Positions 46,201 through 56,940 of a stretch of 64,000 nucleotides of DNA are shown here, in pieces. A model generated the notes under the pieces. That model had not been told where the DNA came from, ran no database searches, and was given only the letters and a program-made list of their open reading frames with translations. Each line of letters starts with the position of its first letter. The stretch's first letter is position 1. Made by a program: the position numbers and the translations under genes. The stretch is from Eudromia elegans (Eukaryota > Chordata > Aves > Tinamiformes > Tinamidae), in the NCBI GenBank assembly GCA_003342815.1, contig PTEX01000032.1:2053644-2117643 (forward strand). Direction: 5' to 3'.

Positions 46201-47129
46201 ACGCCTACATTTTAAGTCACTAAGACCTGGAAGAATGACTCCAACTTCATGGACTCAAACGCAGATTCAGAGAGCAGGAATTCCCTATCCTTCCCTTCCC
46301 TGAGCAGTGACTCCCACGCTATTGCCTCGTGACACGGGGCGGCCACGCTGCACTCGCCGCTTCCCCAGGTGTGGGAAGGTCTCTGCTTGGGAGCTCCTGT
46401 TTCTAAACGCAAACTGGCAACTGGCATTTTGTTGAGGAAGGTATTTGGGGGAAAGAAAGACTGAATCTTTATATTTCCTATTGTCTTTTCCATACTCAGA
46501 ATTTTATCCAGATTTGGTGTTTTGACCAAAAACCAGCCTATTCTGAAGAACAGAATATTTGCACGGAGTCTTTCAGGAGATGCCCCTTTCTGGAGGCAAG
46601 TGATTAAGCAAACGTTTGTGAGTATTAAGGCATGCCTGTTTCTCAGGACTGGAAAGCACAGACACAACTGAAGGTGCAAGGTCGTGAAGCATCCTGTGCA
46701 CATCAGCTATTCCAGGCCAGAGTGAATTAGTGCTGCTGCATTCAGAGGAGCTAAATCAGACACCCTTGAATGCTTTATCTCTCTCTCTCTGTTTGGTTTC
46801 CCACAGCATAACTTTACACATTACCTCATGACATCTTTATAGTGGTGGAGAAAATGATTAGACTCCAGTCCTTGAAAAATCGCAAACACAGACTCATTTG
46901 TAGCATTCAGCTGCTCTAATTAGCACATCACTGAGGGGCAATGAATAGAAGTCTGTGAAGAAAGTTAAAAATTAGTACCACTAGCAATGTTAGAGTAAAA
47001 ATCAGAACCGCGAGTAACAGCACGCACAGGATTTGGGTAATTGCTGGATACTCTGAACATGAGGTCTGTCACTTGATCCTAAGGGACTCCACGGCTTCAA
47101 CAAGCCTCCGAGGCCCCATATTCCAGCCC
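43240..47129. other. Long non-coding stretch
   Basis: No supported gene, and no upstream exon could be matched to the minus-strand segment ending at 43239. A 163-codon minus-strand frame (46212-46703) shows no motif. A short (TC)n run lies near 46780-46791. Otherwise ordinary AT-rich DNA. Confidence 0.45.
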
Positions 47130-47175
47130 AGTAAATGAGGCTCACAAAGTTCACTCAGAGTTAAGGCAGCAGCAC
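47130..47175 (-). mobile_element. Possible MIR-like remnant, antisense
   Basis: AGTAAATGAGGCTCACAAAGTTCACTCAGAGTTAAGGCAGCAG is reminiscent of the antisense MIR 3' core (aaATGAGGCTCAgAgAGGTTaa...). The match is short and gapped. Confidence 0.25.
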
Positions 47176-48451
47176 AACCCTATTGTTCTGGCTTGCCTTT
47201 TTTAAAGGTGATTCTTGAACTGCATGGAATTAGTCAACCTTCTTTTGTATGTTAATCATTGGACTCCTACATCTGAAATGAGGTATTATAGTTTCCATAT
47301 GTTTAAAAAGTCATGAAAATTACATCACTCCAATAAGCGAATGTGCAAGGACATATGGATTCCCCAAGACCTACACACAGCTGCAGTATTTGTGCTGGAC
47401 AAGGTCCTCTTAACATTTCAATGGTCTCCAAGCAGTTGAAAGGCACGTTTGAGAGCTCCTCAGAGAGAGAGGAAATGAAGCTCTTCAAGGAGTGGAAAGG
47501 GACCTTGACCGTGTGAAGAAAGGGCAGTTCCTCCATCTGCTCGTGCCCGACCTCTCCAGTCACCCATTCCCACAACCTAGAAGGACCGAAGCCAGCAGGG
47601 TGACGACGCTGGCTCTTCCCACCTCTGGCAGAGGTGCTGGCCTGGTCAGCCCCCCCCCAGTATGGGCAGCACAGGGTTCCTTCTCCCTGAAAGGAAGGAA
47701 AACCTTCAGTCCCGACCCACGCTCAACCCGCTGCGAGGTTGTAGTTTATAATGTATTTTAACAGAAGTCCCTCTAGGAGCTTCAACTTTTATTGCATCTT
47801 TCAGCTGCACCGTGCACTTGTAAAGCCGGTTTAAGCTGGGGTATAAACATCACGACCCTTTCCTTTTACCTACTCCCCTTCTGTCCACCTTCCATCGTTT
47901 TCTATTTTTCTCCAAGTGATTTCACTTGGAAGATTACAAAAAAAAAAGAAAGAAAGAAAGAACTACAGGAAAAGAAATAAGAACCAAATTCTGTATATAA
48001 ACATTGGCAGCTTTCAGGCTTGCTTTTCATCCTGAACCTAATGGGCAAAGAGCATCAGTGCATTTGCAAGCTTTTCCAAGCGAGCCTAGAGGGGCCTGTT
48101 TACCAGAGATCGAATCTCTGGCAAACAGCTCACTGCAGCTCTTCAAACAAGCTGAAATTATGACCTTATGTTATTGTTTCTCAACAACCCAAACCTTTGA
48201 TGTAAACTAATGTTGACCTTTCCAGCATAAATTTGACATGAAGCCACTTTTGTTTAAAACGCCCTATGAAAATTCAGCTCCAGTCTTATTGGATAAAGCC
48301 CTTTTATGGGATAATAAATAATAGATAATAAACAACTGGAGCCAATTTATTCATGGAAGTATTTTCTTTTTCTGACTGACTGTCATGATGGATCTTTTCT
48401 ACCTTGGCTTGCATAGGGGCGCCTCACACCACACTGTGGGGCCATCCAACC
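47176..48451. other. Non-coding stretch with A/G-rich simple repeat
   Basis: Simple sequence (A run then (GAAA)n) at about 47938-47960. GC-richer around 47580-47680, including eight C near 47651. No gene or mobile element recognised. Confidence 0.45.
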
Positions 48452-48515
48452 TAAGCCAAAATCTGGTGAAGTTGATGGAGAAACTTTCCAATGGTCTCAG
48501 GTCTTCAGCCCCTGG
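48452..48515. mobile_element. Ancient palindromic MITE-like remnant
   Basis: TAAGCCAAAATCTGGTGAAGTTGATGGAGAAACTTTCCAATGGTCTCAGG resembles a family of the form gccAAATtCTGgTGAAGTcaATGGaaagACTcCCAtTGacTtCAG. The near-palindromic centre is visible (GATGGAGAAAC against TTTCCAATGG). Decayed. Confidence 0.35.
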
Positions 48516-49507
48516 GTGAAACCCAGGTTACAACTGCATTAAACTGAGAGACTCCTATAGACCTCTGTTGATGTGGGAAACTAGGAGATATTCCCACCAC
48601 CAGGCTTGGGTTTCTAACTTGGTATCCAAAGCAAGCAGGTGCCTGCAGAAATGAATTCAGGCAATGCAGGTAGTTACATTCCTAATGAGAAGCTGTTTTG
48701 GAAAGACTTACCTCTGCGAACTCCAGCAAGCATGTGGGGCCTTTTCATTTATTTATCTGCTGGCTCTCTTCACTCCTGTTCTACTGTGCCCATTGGTGGG
48801 GGGCTTGCACGTTCTCATGTGCCATCCAAAAGTTCCTGAGTGCTCTGTTCTCATCCAACAATGTATTTCATTTTTCATGACTAATCTCCAGCCTCTTATT
48901 GTTTTGTATATTAATTTGTAAAGCAGTAAGAAGTAATCAGCAGACGAAAAGGAAGATAATTTTGTTAATTTTTCAAAGTGCTGTTAGTAATATTTAGTGC
49001 TGTCCTTTCCAGCTTAGTGGTTTTAAATACCAGAAATTCAGTTAGAGGATCCAGATAAAAAATGAGCAACCTTTATGTGGAGTCCATTAACGAACGCTAA
49101 ATTAAAGTGGAATTGAAACAGAATTACAGAGGGATGTGTATAAAAAAGAACATGTGACAAGCACATGGATACCACATGAATCCATTATGATAAGTATTCT
49201 TCCAGGAAGAGCAAATGAATTCTTTCTGACCACACACTTTAAATAAAGCAAATTTTTTTTTTAAAATAAATGTCAAAATATCAGCTCATTGTTTGAAGGA
49301 AGCATACTACCTTTCGCTGGGCCAAAGGATTCATAAGACACTGCTTCAGCACTAGAAGTATCCAAATATCTCACATTCCTGGTAGAAGCCTCTTTTTCTC
49401 ATAGATTTTACACTTCAAACAGGGGGTGCAATTGTTAGCTGAACCTATGGGGGTAATCTGCTTTACTGCACGATACGCTCTTAGCCTGTTGGTACTGTCT
49501 TCTGCAG
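48516..49507. other. Non-coding stretch, nothing recognised
   Basis: AT-rich from about 48900, with an AAATTTTTTTTTTAAAA-type palindromic AT run near 49250-49265. Several overlapping short frames lie at 48639-48921 in all three forward phases. Confidence 0.45.
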
Positions 49508-49595
49508 AAACCTTGCACTGCATCCCCACCTATGCACTGCGTGGAGTCAACACGAGCAAGCTGCAAAACCAGGGCCACGAGCAAGAGCATTTCAG
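49508..49595 (+). other. Possible exon (88 nt), all three frames open
   Basis: A good acceptor (TTGGTACTGTCTTCTGCAG ending at 49507) and a perfect donor TTTCAG|GTGAGT (49595|49596) bracket 88 nt with normal internal exon length. All three forward frames are open across it, so coding or non-coding use is possible; at 88 nt an open frame is not strong evidence. This is the best-formed exon-like pair I found by eye. No protein family is suggested by any of the three short translations. Confidence 0.22.
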
Positions 49596-51159
49596 GTGAG
49601 TCTCATTAACAGCACACATCACCCAAACAAGCATCTATCAAGCAACATGTCTGAAATAACTATCACTTAATATTAAAAATAACAAGCCTTAGGTTCCAGG
49701 CGTAATCTGGGGCCAGATAGAGACAATGTGCTTTCTGGAGAGCGGAGATACACGCACACAGAGCACGCGCTTCCCAACTACCCTGGTTAATCATAAAGCG
49801 TGCCCCATGCAAATCACAGAAACATCAATGACAAATTTCATGGGTTGGTCATGGCAAAAATGGCAGATTTCACAGCATGACATTGATTAAAAGACAGAGA
49901 CGGAAATATCACAAAAATAAAGACATTTATGCTGCCAGGAGAGGTTTTTAAGCACTAAGGACTTGCTCTATTAATATAGTTCTCATAAACAGATACTCCT
50001 CAAAGAAAAAAAATTGTCACAGAAATAAACCCATAGCTTAAAAATTCTCCCAATTTTAGGAATTTGGAGAGATTAGTTAGTCTCCCTAATTCTTTGCCTA
50101 GGGAACAGTTGAAAAATGAAGCAAATCACAATCCAAGAGGACAAAATAAACTTTCCAGCTCTCAGGACCAGAGGACAAAAATGAGTTTTTTGAGGGGAAC
50201 CTCAAGAACCTTCCCTTTTCCAAGATCCCTAAAGAATATAAAACTTTAACAGGAGACCTGTGGGCAAGAGAAGCTCTAATAAGGTCTCCTCCAAAGGACG
50301 TGGCACCAACCCCTCAGCTGGGAGAGGTGACCAACGTATATTTGATGTAGAAAGTTGACACCCGCATACGGTTGACACCCAGCGAAGTTCAACACTCACA
50401 GTACCCTGGCTACTAGCTTTAATACCATCTCTTCATAATAAATAGTGGCATGAGCGAAAGAAAACTTCATAAAAATGAATGGTTCTAGCACTTGCTGTAG
50501 AAATGTAGGCAATCCCTCATGCAGAAACAAAAAATGACCCCATCATTCATTTCTCAGAGGGAGGCAGCAATTTCACGGGGCAGTAGCTACACGAGGGACA
50601 GAAGCAAAGATTTTCCTCATTATCCACCTCCCAGTTCAGCTCATCTGTATCCGGTCAGAGAAACAGGACATTCAAATTTATTGCAAATCTTAAACCCCTG
50701 GTCAAGTTCAAGACATCAGGTCAACAGGTTGTTGACTAACAGCGGACACCCGAGGGGGTTTTAGGCTTGGCTGCAGAAAACTGTACACACGTCTGGGGCC
50801 TGAGATTTCCACAGTTCCTTAAACAAGAACGAGAGCAAAGATCCAGCCAGGATAACCTTAGAACCCCTGCCTCACCCGTCAGTCTAATGCCCTGACTTTT
50901 CCCAGGTTGACCCTCAGTCAAGCTGGGTGCACAGTCTTTTCCGAATCCCCGTGGCACATGGATGCTGAGAGACGTTCTTCAAAACCTGCTGCACCCCTGC
51001 ATTACATTTGATTGCTCGACACCTTGGTAGTCATTACTGCAACAACTTATTTCAAGCCAAGAGATACAAACGCTGTGCCGTGATGCCTGGCAGGGGGGCT
51101 GTAAAGCCACACAACCAGCCAATGAAAGCCACGTCCTCCCTCTTCCTCCGCAGGGAGAC
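49596..51159. other. Non-coding stretch, nothing recognised
   Basis: Ordinary mixed sequence. Short frames at 50064-50957 are unsupported. No repeats recognised. Confidence 0.45.
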
Positions 51160-51420
51160 CATGTATATTTTCAAGGCAATATAGCTGGGATTGATTGCTA
51201 TCAATCAAGGCTTGGATTTGGAGTCCATCTCCACATGCAACTATGCTGAGTGAAAGGCTAATCTAATTCACTGCCATCATTTGGTAAACTCTTGAAACTT
51301 TCATTAGATTAACTTTTTGGACAAACCAATAGAAATAATCAGCTCATTGATTCAGAGAAATATCTAAAAAGTCAAAATGCTTCCAAAATTAGATCTTCTC
51401 TACTTTTAAAGGTAAGCAGA
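51160..51420. promoter_or_regulatory. Candidate regulatory block with PBX/HOX-like inverted repeat
   Basis: TTGATTG (51191-51197) and CAATCAA (51202-51208) form a perfect 7-bp inverted repeat with a 4-base spacer, giving back-to-back TGATTG cores of the PBX/HOX type. Downstream are CTAATCTAATTCAC, CATTAGATTAAC and ACCAATAG. No open frame spans it. A strong donor-like AAG|GTAAGC lies at 51411|51412 without a good acceptor. Plausible enhancer; unverified. Confidence 0.25.
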
Positions 51421-52429
51421 TGGAAAGCATTTGATTCTTTTTTATTGCCAGTTAAATTTATGTCCTTTATTTCACCATAAACTACAAGACTTCACAAAAG
51501 TATATCTTATTTCACTGATCTTTAATAACCTGAAAACCGGTAACAGAAACCTATAATGAACCACCCCATATACTGTAAATTAAAAATAAATAAGAGACCT
51601 CAAAGAGGTTTTCTTCAAAAGCTGCTTCAGTTTAGTGTTTCATTTTATATATACAGTAAGAGAGACACATCTGTAAACACTTCTGAAGTTTAAAGTATAA
51701 TGCAAAGGAACTAGCTATGTTATTATCTATTCTGAGCACACGGTTCAACATTTGTTTATGCAAACCATATAATTGGAAACTCTGTCCATTTTCTGCTTGT
51801 GCTAAATATTCTGTGTATAAATACTTTTCATAGTAGATAAATAGGGTTTTTATTTAGGTCTTATCACCTTCATATTACATATTCATTGATTTCTAAACTG
51901 CCTTAAACAGCCCTGTAGATGTGAAACATTATGAATTCAGTTTTGGCACCTTGGTATTAAATTTGCATATCAGGTCACGCACCGCTTGACATACATGCAA
52001 AATTGCACTGCGGCTATTTTATTACAACCCACAAAAGATATTCAGAAACTGCAAGCAGCATCAAAATAAATTAAAATGGATAAAAGACCCAGTAGTGAGC
52101 CACATTTTTTTTTTATTGTTTAGTAGTGCCTAAAGCCATTTATACGTTCTAGTCAATAAACAAAAGTTAGACTAAAACAATTTTTAGCCTTTCTGTTATT
52201 ATATTTTAATTGTGGGGCTAAACATATTTCCTTGCCCCTTTACCAATCATAACCTACTTAAGGCACGAGTTCTTTGAAACCGCATGCCATAAAATGTAAT
52301 GTATACGGATCAGCCTTCGTGTTTCGCTGGGTACGTCAGGATGTATGCAGACACTGGGTATCAAGAGCCAGACGCACAAAGCAATATATTTGTCTAGCTC
52401 ATTCCATATTTGAGATGTTTCTGTAACTT
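51421..52429. other. AT-rich non-coding stretch
   Basis: Very few open frames and many TAAT/ATTT words, with a T-run near 52106-52115. No element recognised. The right edge falls steeply into the GC-rich patch at 52.4 kb. Confidence 0.45.
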
Positions 52430-53040
52430 GCGGCGTGTGCCAAGGCTGTATTTGCACGCAGCCTTTGCCTTTACCCAGAGTTAAAGGTGCATTGCTCGGT
52501 GTGCTCGGAACGTGCCAGCTGCGCTCCCGCTCCTCGTGCCTATGGCCACGAGGGACGGATGCCTCTGCGGGGCTGTGGAGGAGCGGGAGGTGCTGCAGGA
52601 AGGCGTGGGGGCTGCGGGGGAGCCTCCTGTGCTGCACGGACACCGAGGCAGCGTGACAGCCCGCAGCAGGAAACGCGGTAACAGCGCACGGCCGATTTAT
52701 CAGCACGGTGCCCTGAGCTCACGCACCTCAGCCTGACACGGAAACCAGATGTCAGGGCACTTGGGTCTAGGCGGTGACAAAGCGTCACCCACACAGAGGA
52801 AACGAGCGATGGTGTCACCGGGTGGGAAACGCACCTCTGCCGTGAGCCCCGTGGCCACAACCTCTGCACAGCGGGCAGGGCTGCTCGGTCGTGTCTCAAA
52901 ACCTCCCACAAGGAACCTGAACGGACACGTTCCTCCAGAAAAATCCTGCCTCGGCTCAGGGGAGGGAGGGCAGCAGCCACTCCGCGGATGGCAGATGTGG
53001 GGACCTCGTAAGGGACCTGCAAGGTGGCGGCAAACAGCTC
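52430..53040. other. GC-rich, CpG-containing patch
   Basis: About 600 bases of GC-rich DNA with moderate CpG density, the longest such patch in the window. It is open in up to five frames simultaneously (150 and 160 codons reverse, about 100 forward), which indicates stop depletion through composition. I found no CR1 or other repeat signature, no exon boundaries and no protein motif. It could be a GC-biased conversion hotspot, an orphan CpG island or an unrecognised old repeat. Confidence 0.4.
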
Positions 53041-56000
53041 AGCTCAGCTAATCAGAGCCCCTATCTCCACTGCAGAAATGTAAGGAAAAGAAAAAACAGG
53101 CATAATATAACAAATTGGTTCAAAGCATTACTACAGACCACCATGCTAAATTCCCACATTCTTAGCAGTTTGTAAAAATGTTTAATTTATGTTTATGTAT
53201 TCTTATTCAAAATGTTAGTTAACAGCCTGTAGGGACCTGGTAATAGGATCCTTTTTTCTTTTTTATGTTTATTAGCTACATTAATGACTGTTTCTGCAAT
53301 TCTGCTACAAAGACTCGCGTTAATGAACGCCAATTAATTCTGAAATGATTTTAAACAAAGGGTGATGAGAATAACCAATCAACCATGACAGTGTAAAGAG
53401 CAAGCAAGCTGCTGTGACCTAATTTTTCTGTGTTGATTCTTTGCTGTCAGACTACATTGTTATTCATCAAGAACACCTATAGATTTCACATATACATAGT
53501 GCAATATTATCATTTTAGAAACGCTCTCTTCTTCTTCAACAGGAGAAATTACTGCCTTTGAACTACTGGTTTCAGTAATACCGACTCACTGACTGCAAAC
53601 ACCTCGCAGGCCAGACACATCCCTGCCAGCTTTAGGAGGACCTTACTAACTCCAGCTCCCTAAATTTTAAGACATTAGAGCGGGCTCAAACACTTGGAAT
53701 ATTTGGCCTTCCACAGGGAAGTATAACAAAGAGGCATCTCTCCAGTTCACATTGTTTAATTAGAGGCAGTAATATCCATCAGCCTATTGATTTATTTTCA
53801 CCAGAAAATGAATCTTTTAGTTGGCTATTTAGCTACTTAATTCATAGGAACCAAAGCATAGGAGAATTTCCTGAAGGCGGCAACAGGTTGAGTGATTACA
53901 CTCCTGAAATAACACATATATGTGTCAAATCTGACCTAAAAAGTAAACAGACCATGCAGGCAGGCAAATATGATTTTTATGTGTCTATTGAGCGAACAAA
54001 CACTTTAAAAAAAAAAAAAAAAAGCCATCCATCTCTATTGGAAATTTAAACAAAATGAACTGAAATTGAGAAAGACCAAGGGCCTAATCAGAAAAGCTAT
54101 TTTAAACTTATTTTAAACTTAAATTTTCTACCAATTATAGACTGCCCAAAGAGACCAGTTTTCCCCATTCTGCCATGGATGTACAATAGAGAATGAATCT
54201 TACTATTCACGGATAACTCATAAACGTTGTCTATAGCCCTGACACACTAAGTGACACTAAATTTATCACATGGTAAAAAGTCATGTTTATTGGTTCGCTT
54301 TTTAGGTGGAGATAACAGCACGGTTTGACAAAGATATAGAAAATCATTAAGTCTGTGAGCAAACTAGACTTACAGTGAAGAAATTAATAGTTTGCCGCAG
54401 GAATCTCACCTCATTCACTGCTGCTATATCCAACCACAGAGGACAGACTGTAGTATAAAAGGCACCGCTAACTGACATCAAAAAGCCATAGAAAAAGTTC
54501 ATAGAAAAAGGAAGAACACACTTTGGTGATTTTACTAGCTGGTTTACTAGTTGTATCAAAAATACGACCAAATTAGTGAAACTGGTCAGAAAAGGGGCTC
54601 ATGCCCTAAACAACAGCCTGTCCATGTAATCACGGACCGGCACACGTATGAAATGTGAAATGCAAATCCGGCCCACCCCGGGCTCTGGAATAGAGGCAGA
54701 GCTGAACATTGATGTCGATAGACGAGAGGCGCTGCCCTCGGAGAACCACCCCAGCAGGATCTCCAGGTGTCTGCTGAGCTACTTCACATCCAAAGCAGAC
54801 ACGAGCATTTAGCTCATCTGAGCATTAAGCCTCCTGTTTTCAACACAAGATGCTCTCAGCTCCCCATATGGTCATTTTTATCCTTCAGATAAGCACAGCT
54901 GAGGTAACTTCCTTGGAAAGAAAGGCCAGGCAGAAAATGAGACAAGAAGCTCTGTCATAAAAATCTTTTTGTGCATGCAGTGCTCTATATGCAAGAGGCA
55001 ATTGACACTCTCACTCTGAACACAATATTAAATACGCTTTCCTTAAATGAGCACAAAGGGTTCTATAGGTTTCACTGAGGGACCTCCCTAGCTATTACAG
55101 GAAACACATACTTGAGTAAAGACAGAGGGCAGCTGCATGATGCCACCAGCCACATAATGAGATCTTCTGAAGCACTTCAGTGCACGACTCTCATTTAAGT
55201 CAGATCAGCATCTTAAGCATCTTGACTCAGCTAAAGAGCTCCCAACAGAACATCACACGTGGGAGATAGCACCCATGTCCACCTCCTTCCCTGCCAAGGC
55301 AGCCATGCCTGCAGCTCCTGGAACGTGGAGCCTTCTCCAGCCTCCCTCGACCATCCAACACATCCTCCCATGATCAAACACCCACGTCCTGTACTGAGCT
55401 GCCCAGCAGAAACATCTCTGACAACTGTTGGGCACGATGTGGGACTGCTGACAGCCACCGTATCGTCATCCAGCAAATCCAGCTTTCCAGTGTCCATTTA
55501 CTGCAGTCACTCCATCCTGCTGCTGACTGATTCCTATTTGTAACGACGAAAGATTTGCATTAACATCTAGCCATCTGCAAAGGGTTTATTACTGAAATGC
55601 CAATTCAACCATGGCTGTAATGACCCTATTTTATAACGCACACATTTCAGGCACTGTTGCAAATGGTTAAAAAAAAAATGGAGCAGCTAAATTATGCTGC
55701 TAACATAATATGAATGTGTCATCACACCCTATCAAGCAATTTCATATCAAACAGCGATGTGATATGGAGTTTTGCTGTTACAATACAGAAGAGGGAACTT
55801 GGGGGAAAAGAGCGTCGTATCGGAGCACTGACATCCTGTATCACCTTACAGTCAGCAACGTGAAGGATTTTTCAGTTATGAGAAAGCCCAACAGATAGCT
55901 GGAAGACAAAGACGGACTGACAGCTTATTATGCCCCTTTTTGTTTGGTTCGTAAATACTAAGTGGAGGTTCTCAGATCTACCGTGTGATTTCAACCAGAA

Positions 56001-56339
56001 AAGCTGCTGTGTGAAACAACAGATATCTCGGCCCCAAGGAAGCTTTATTCCCAGCCTGCCAGGCTCTCCAGCAGGCAGCCCCTACCCTGCTCTACGCATT
56101 ATACCACTAACAATGCCAGATACAAAGAGGACCAAATGTCAGCCCCCGGTGGAAATGAACTGCCCACCCTTTGCTGGAGTTCAACACTCAGCAATCAGAC
56201 CTTGCTTAATTTAAATGTGTGTTAGAGCATCAGTCTATTATTCCTCCAGCTTTTCCTAATGATTTCTAACACTGGCCAGCCTTCGCACACCTGGCTAAAA
56301 AATGGTTCTCTTTAAACAATGCAAGAACTAACCAACATG
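53041..56339. other. Long non-coding stretch
   Basis: AT-rich, with A17 at 54007-54023. 53270-53420 has TAATGAACGCCAATTAATTC-type homeodomain cores and no frames. 55240-55500 is GC-richer and open on both strands. No gene or recognised repeat. Confidence 0.45.
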
Positions 56340-56560
56340 TAAACCTAATAATTAAATTACATTTAGCCGCTGGCCATTGTTATTCTGTACAGCTTTCCCG
56401 CCGAGGGAGCTATAGTGATCCGATTTAAACAGCAATCTAGCAGAACACTTTTCATTGCCCATGATTGTTGCGCACAGTAAATGGGCTCACATCAGATTTG
56501 ACTCTAATTTGGGTTTTAGAACAGTTAATTTGAACTTAAGCACCTACAGAAAGGCTGTTA
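56340..56560. promoter_or_regulatory. Candidate regulatory block with SOX-like and E2F-like words
   Basis: Contains GGCCATTGTTATTC (SOX-type CATTGTT), TTTCCCGCCGAGG (E2F-type TTTCCCGCC) near 56395-56407, CCATGATTGTTGCGCACAG, and several TAAT/TTTAAAC cores, with no open frames. Isolated CpGs persist in an AT-rich setting. The mixture of intact words is suggestive of a conserved enhancer; conservation itself cannot be seen. Confidence 0.25.
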
Positions 56561-56898
56561 ACAAGAGGTGTCTGCACTGGAATCCTCCTCCTAGCTCTGC
56601 TGTTTAAATCCAGCAAAAAGAGCTCCTTGTAGATCCTATACACTTCCAGCACACCCTGTGCAATATTGTGGGCAGTGGAAGAGTTGTTAAATAACAACTT
56701 ATCAGATATTTAATGGATAACATCAAAGGAAGAGAACGGGGATGCATGCAATGAATTCTTGCTTTACGCATGCCATCCAAACAGGGTTTCTTTCCAAAGC
56801 AAGGGCTAACCTGTGACTGCAGATACCTCAGCTTTAAAGGCACCTTTGGCCTTTGTTTGACATTTTGGTATTTTATCCAAGTAACAGATGCCCACATA

Positions 56899-56940
56899 GG
56901 GTCAAATTCAGCCTGCTGAAGTCACCAAAAGCTTGATGCA
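56899..56940. mobile_element. Fragment of an ancient palindromic MITE-like element
   Basis: GGGTCAAATTCAGCCTGCTGAAGTCA fits one terminus of the palindromic family (ggGtCAAATTCAGCCctgGtg...TGAAGTCAatgg) with the middle deleted. Too short to be certain. Confidence 0.3.

Noticed and set aside
46212-46703. 163-codon reverse frame
   Set aside because: No domain, no splice context and no supporting composition shift.
48698-48720. Minus-strand donor (GAG|GTAAGT)
   Set aside because: Good donor but no acceptor at a sensible distance on that strand.
51356-51411. 56-nt exon ending at AAG|GTAAGC
   Set aside because: The acceptor lacks a convincing pyrimidine tract.
52540-53022. 160-codon reverse frame and its neighbours
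   Set aside because: Up to five frames are open at once in this GC-rich patch, the signature of stop depletion by composition.
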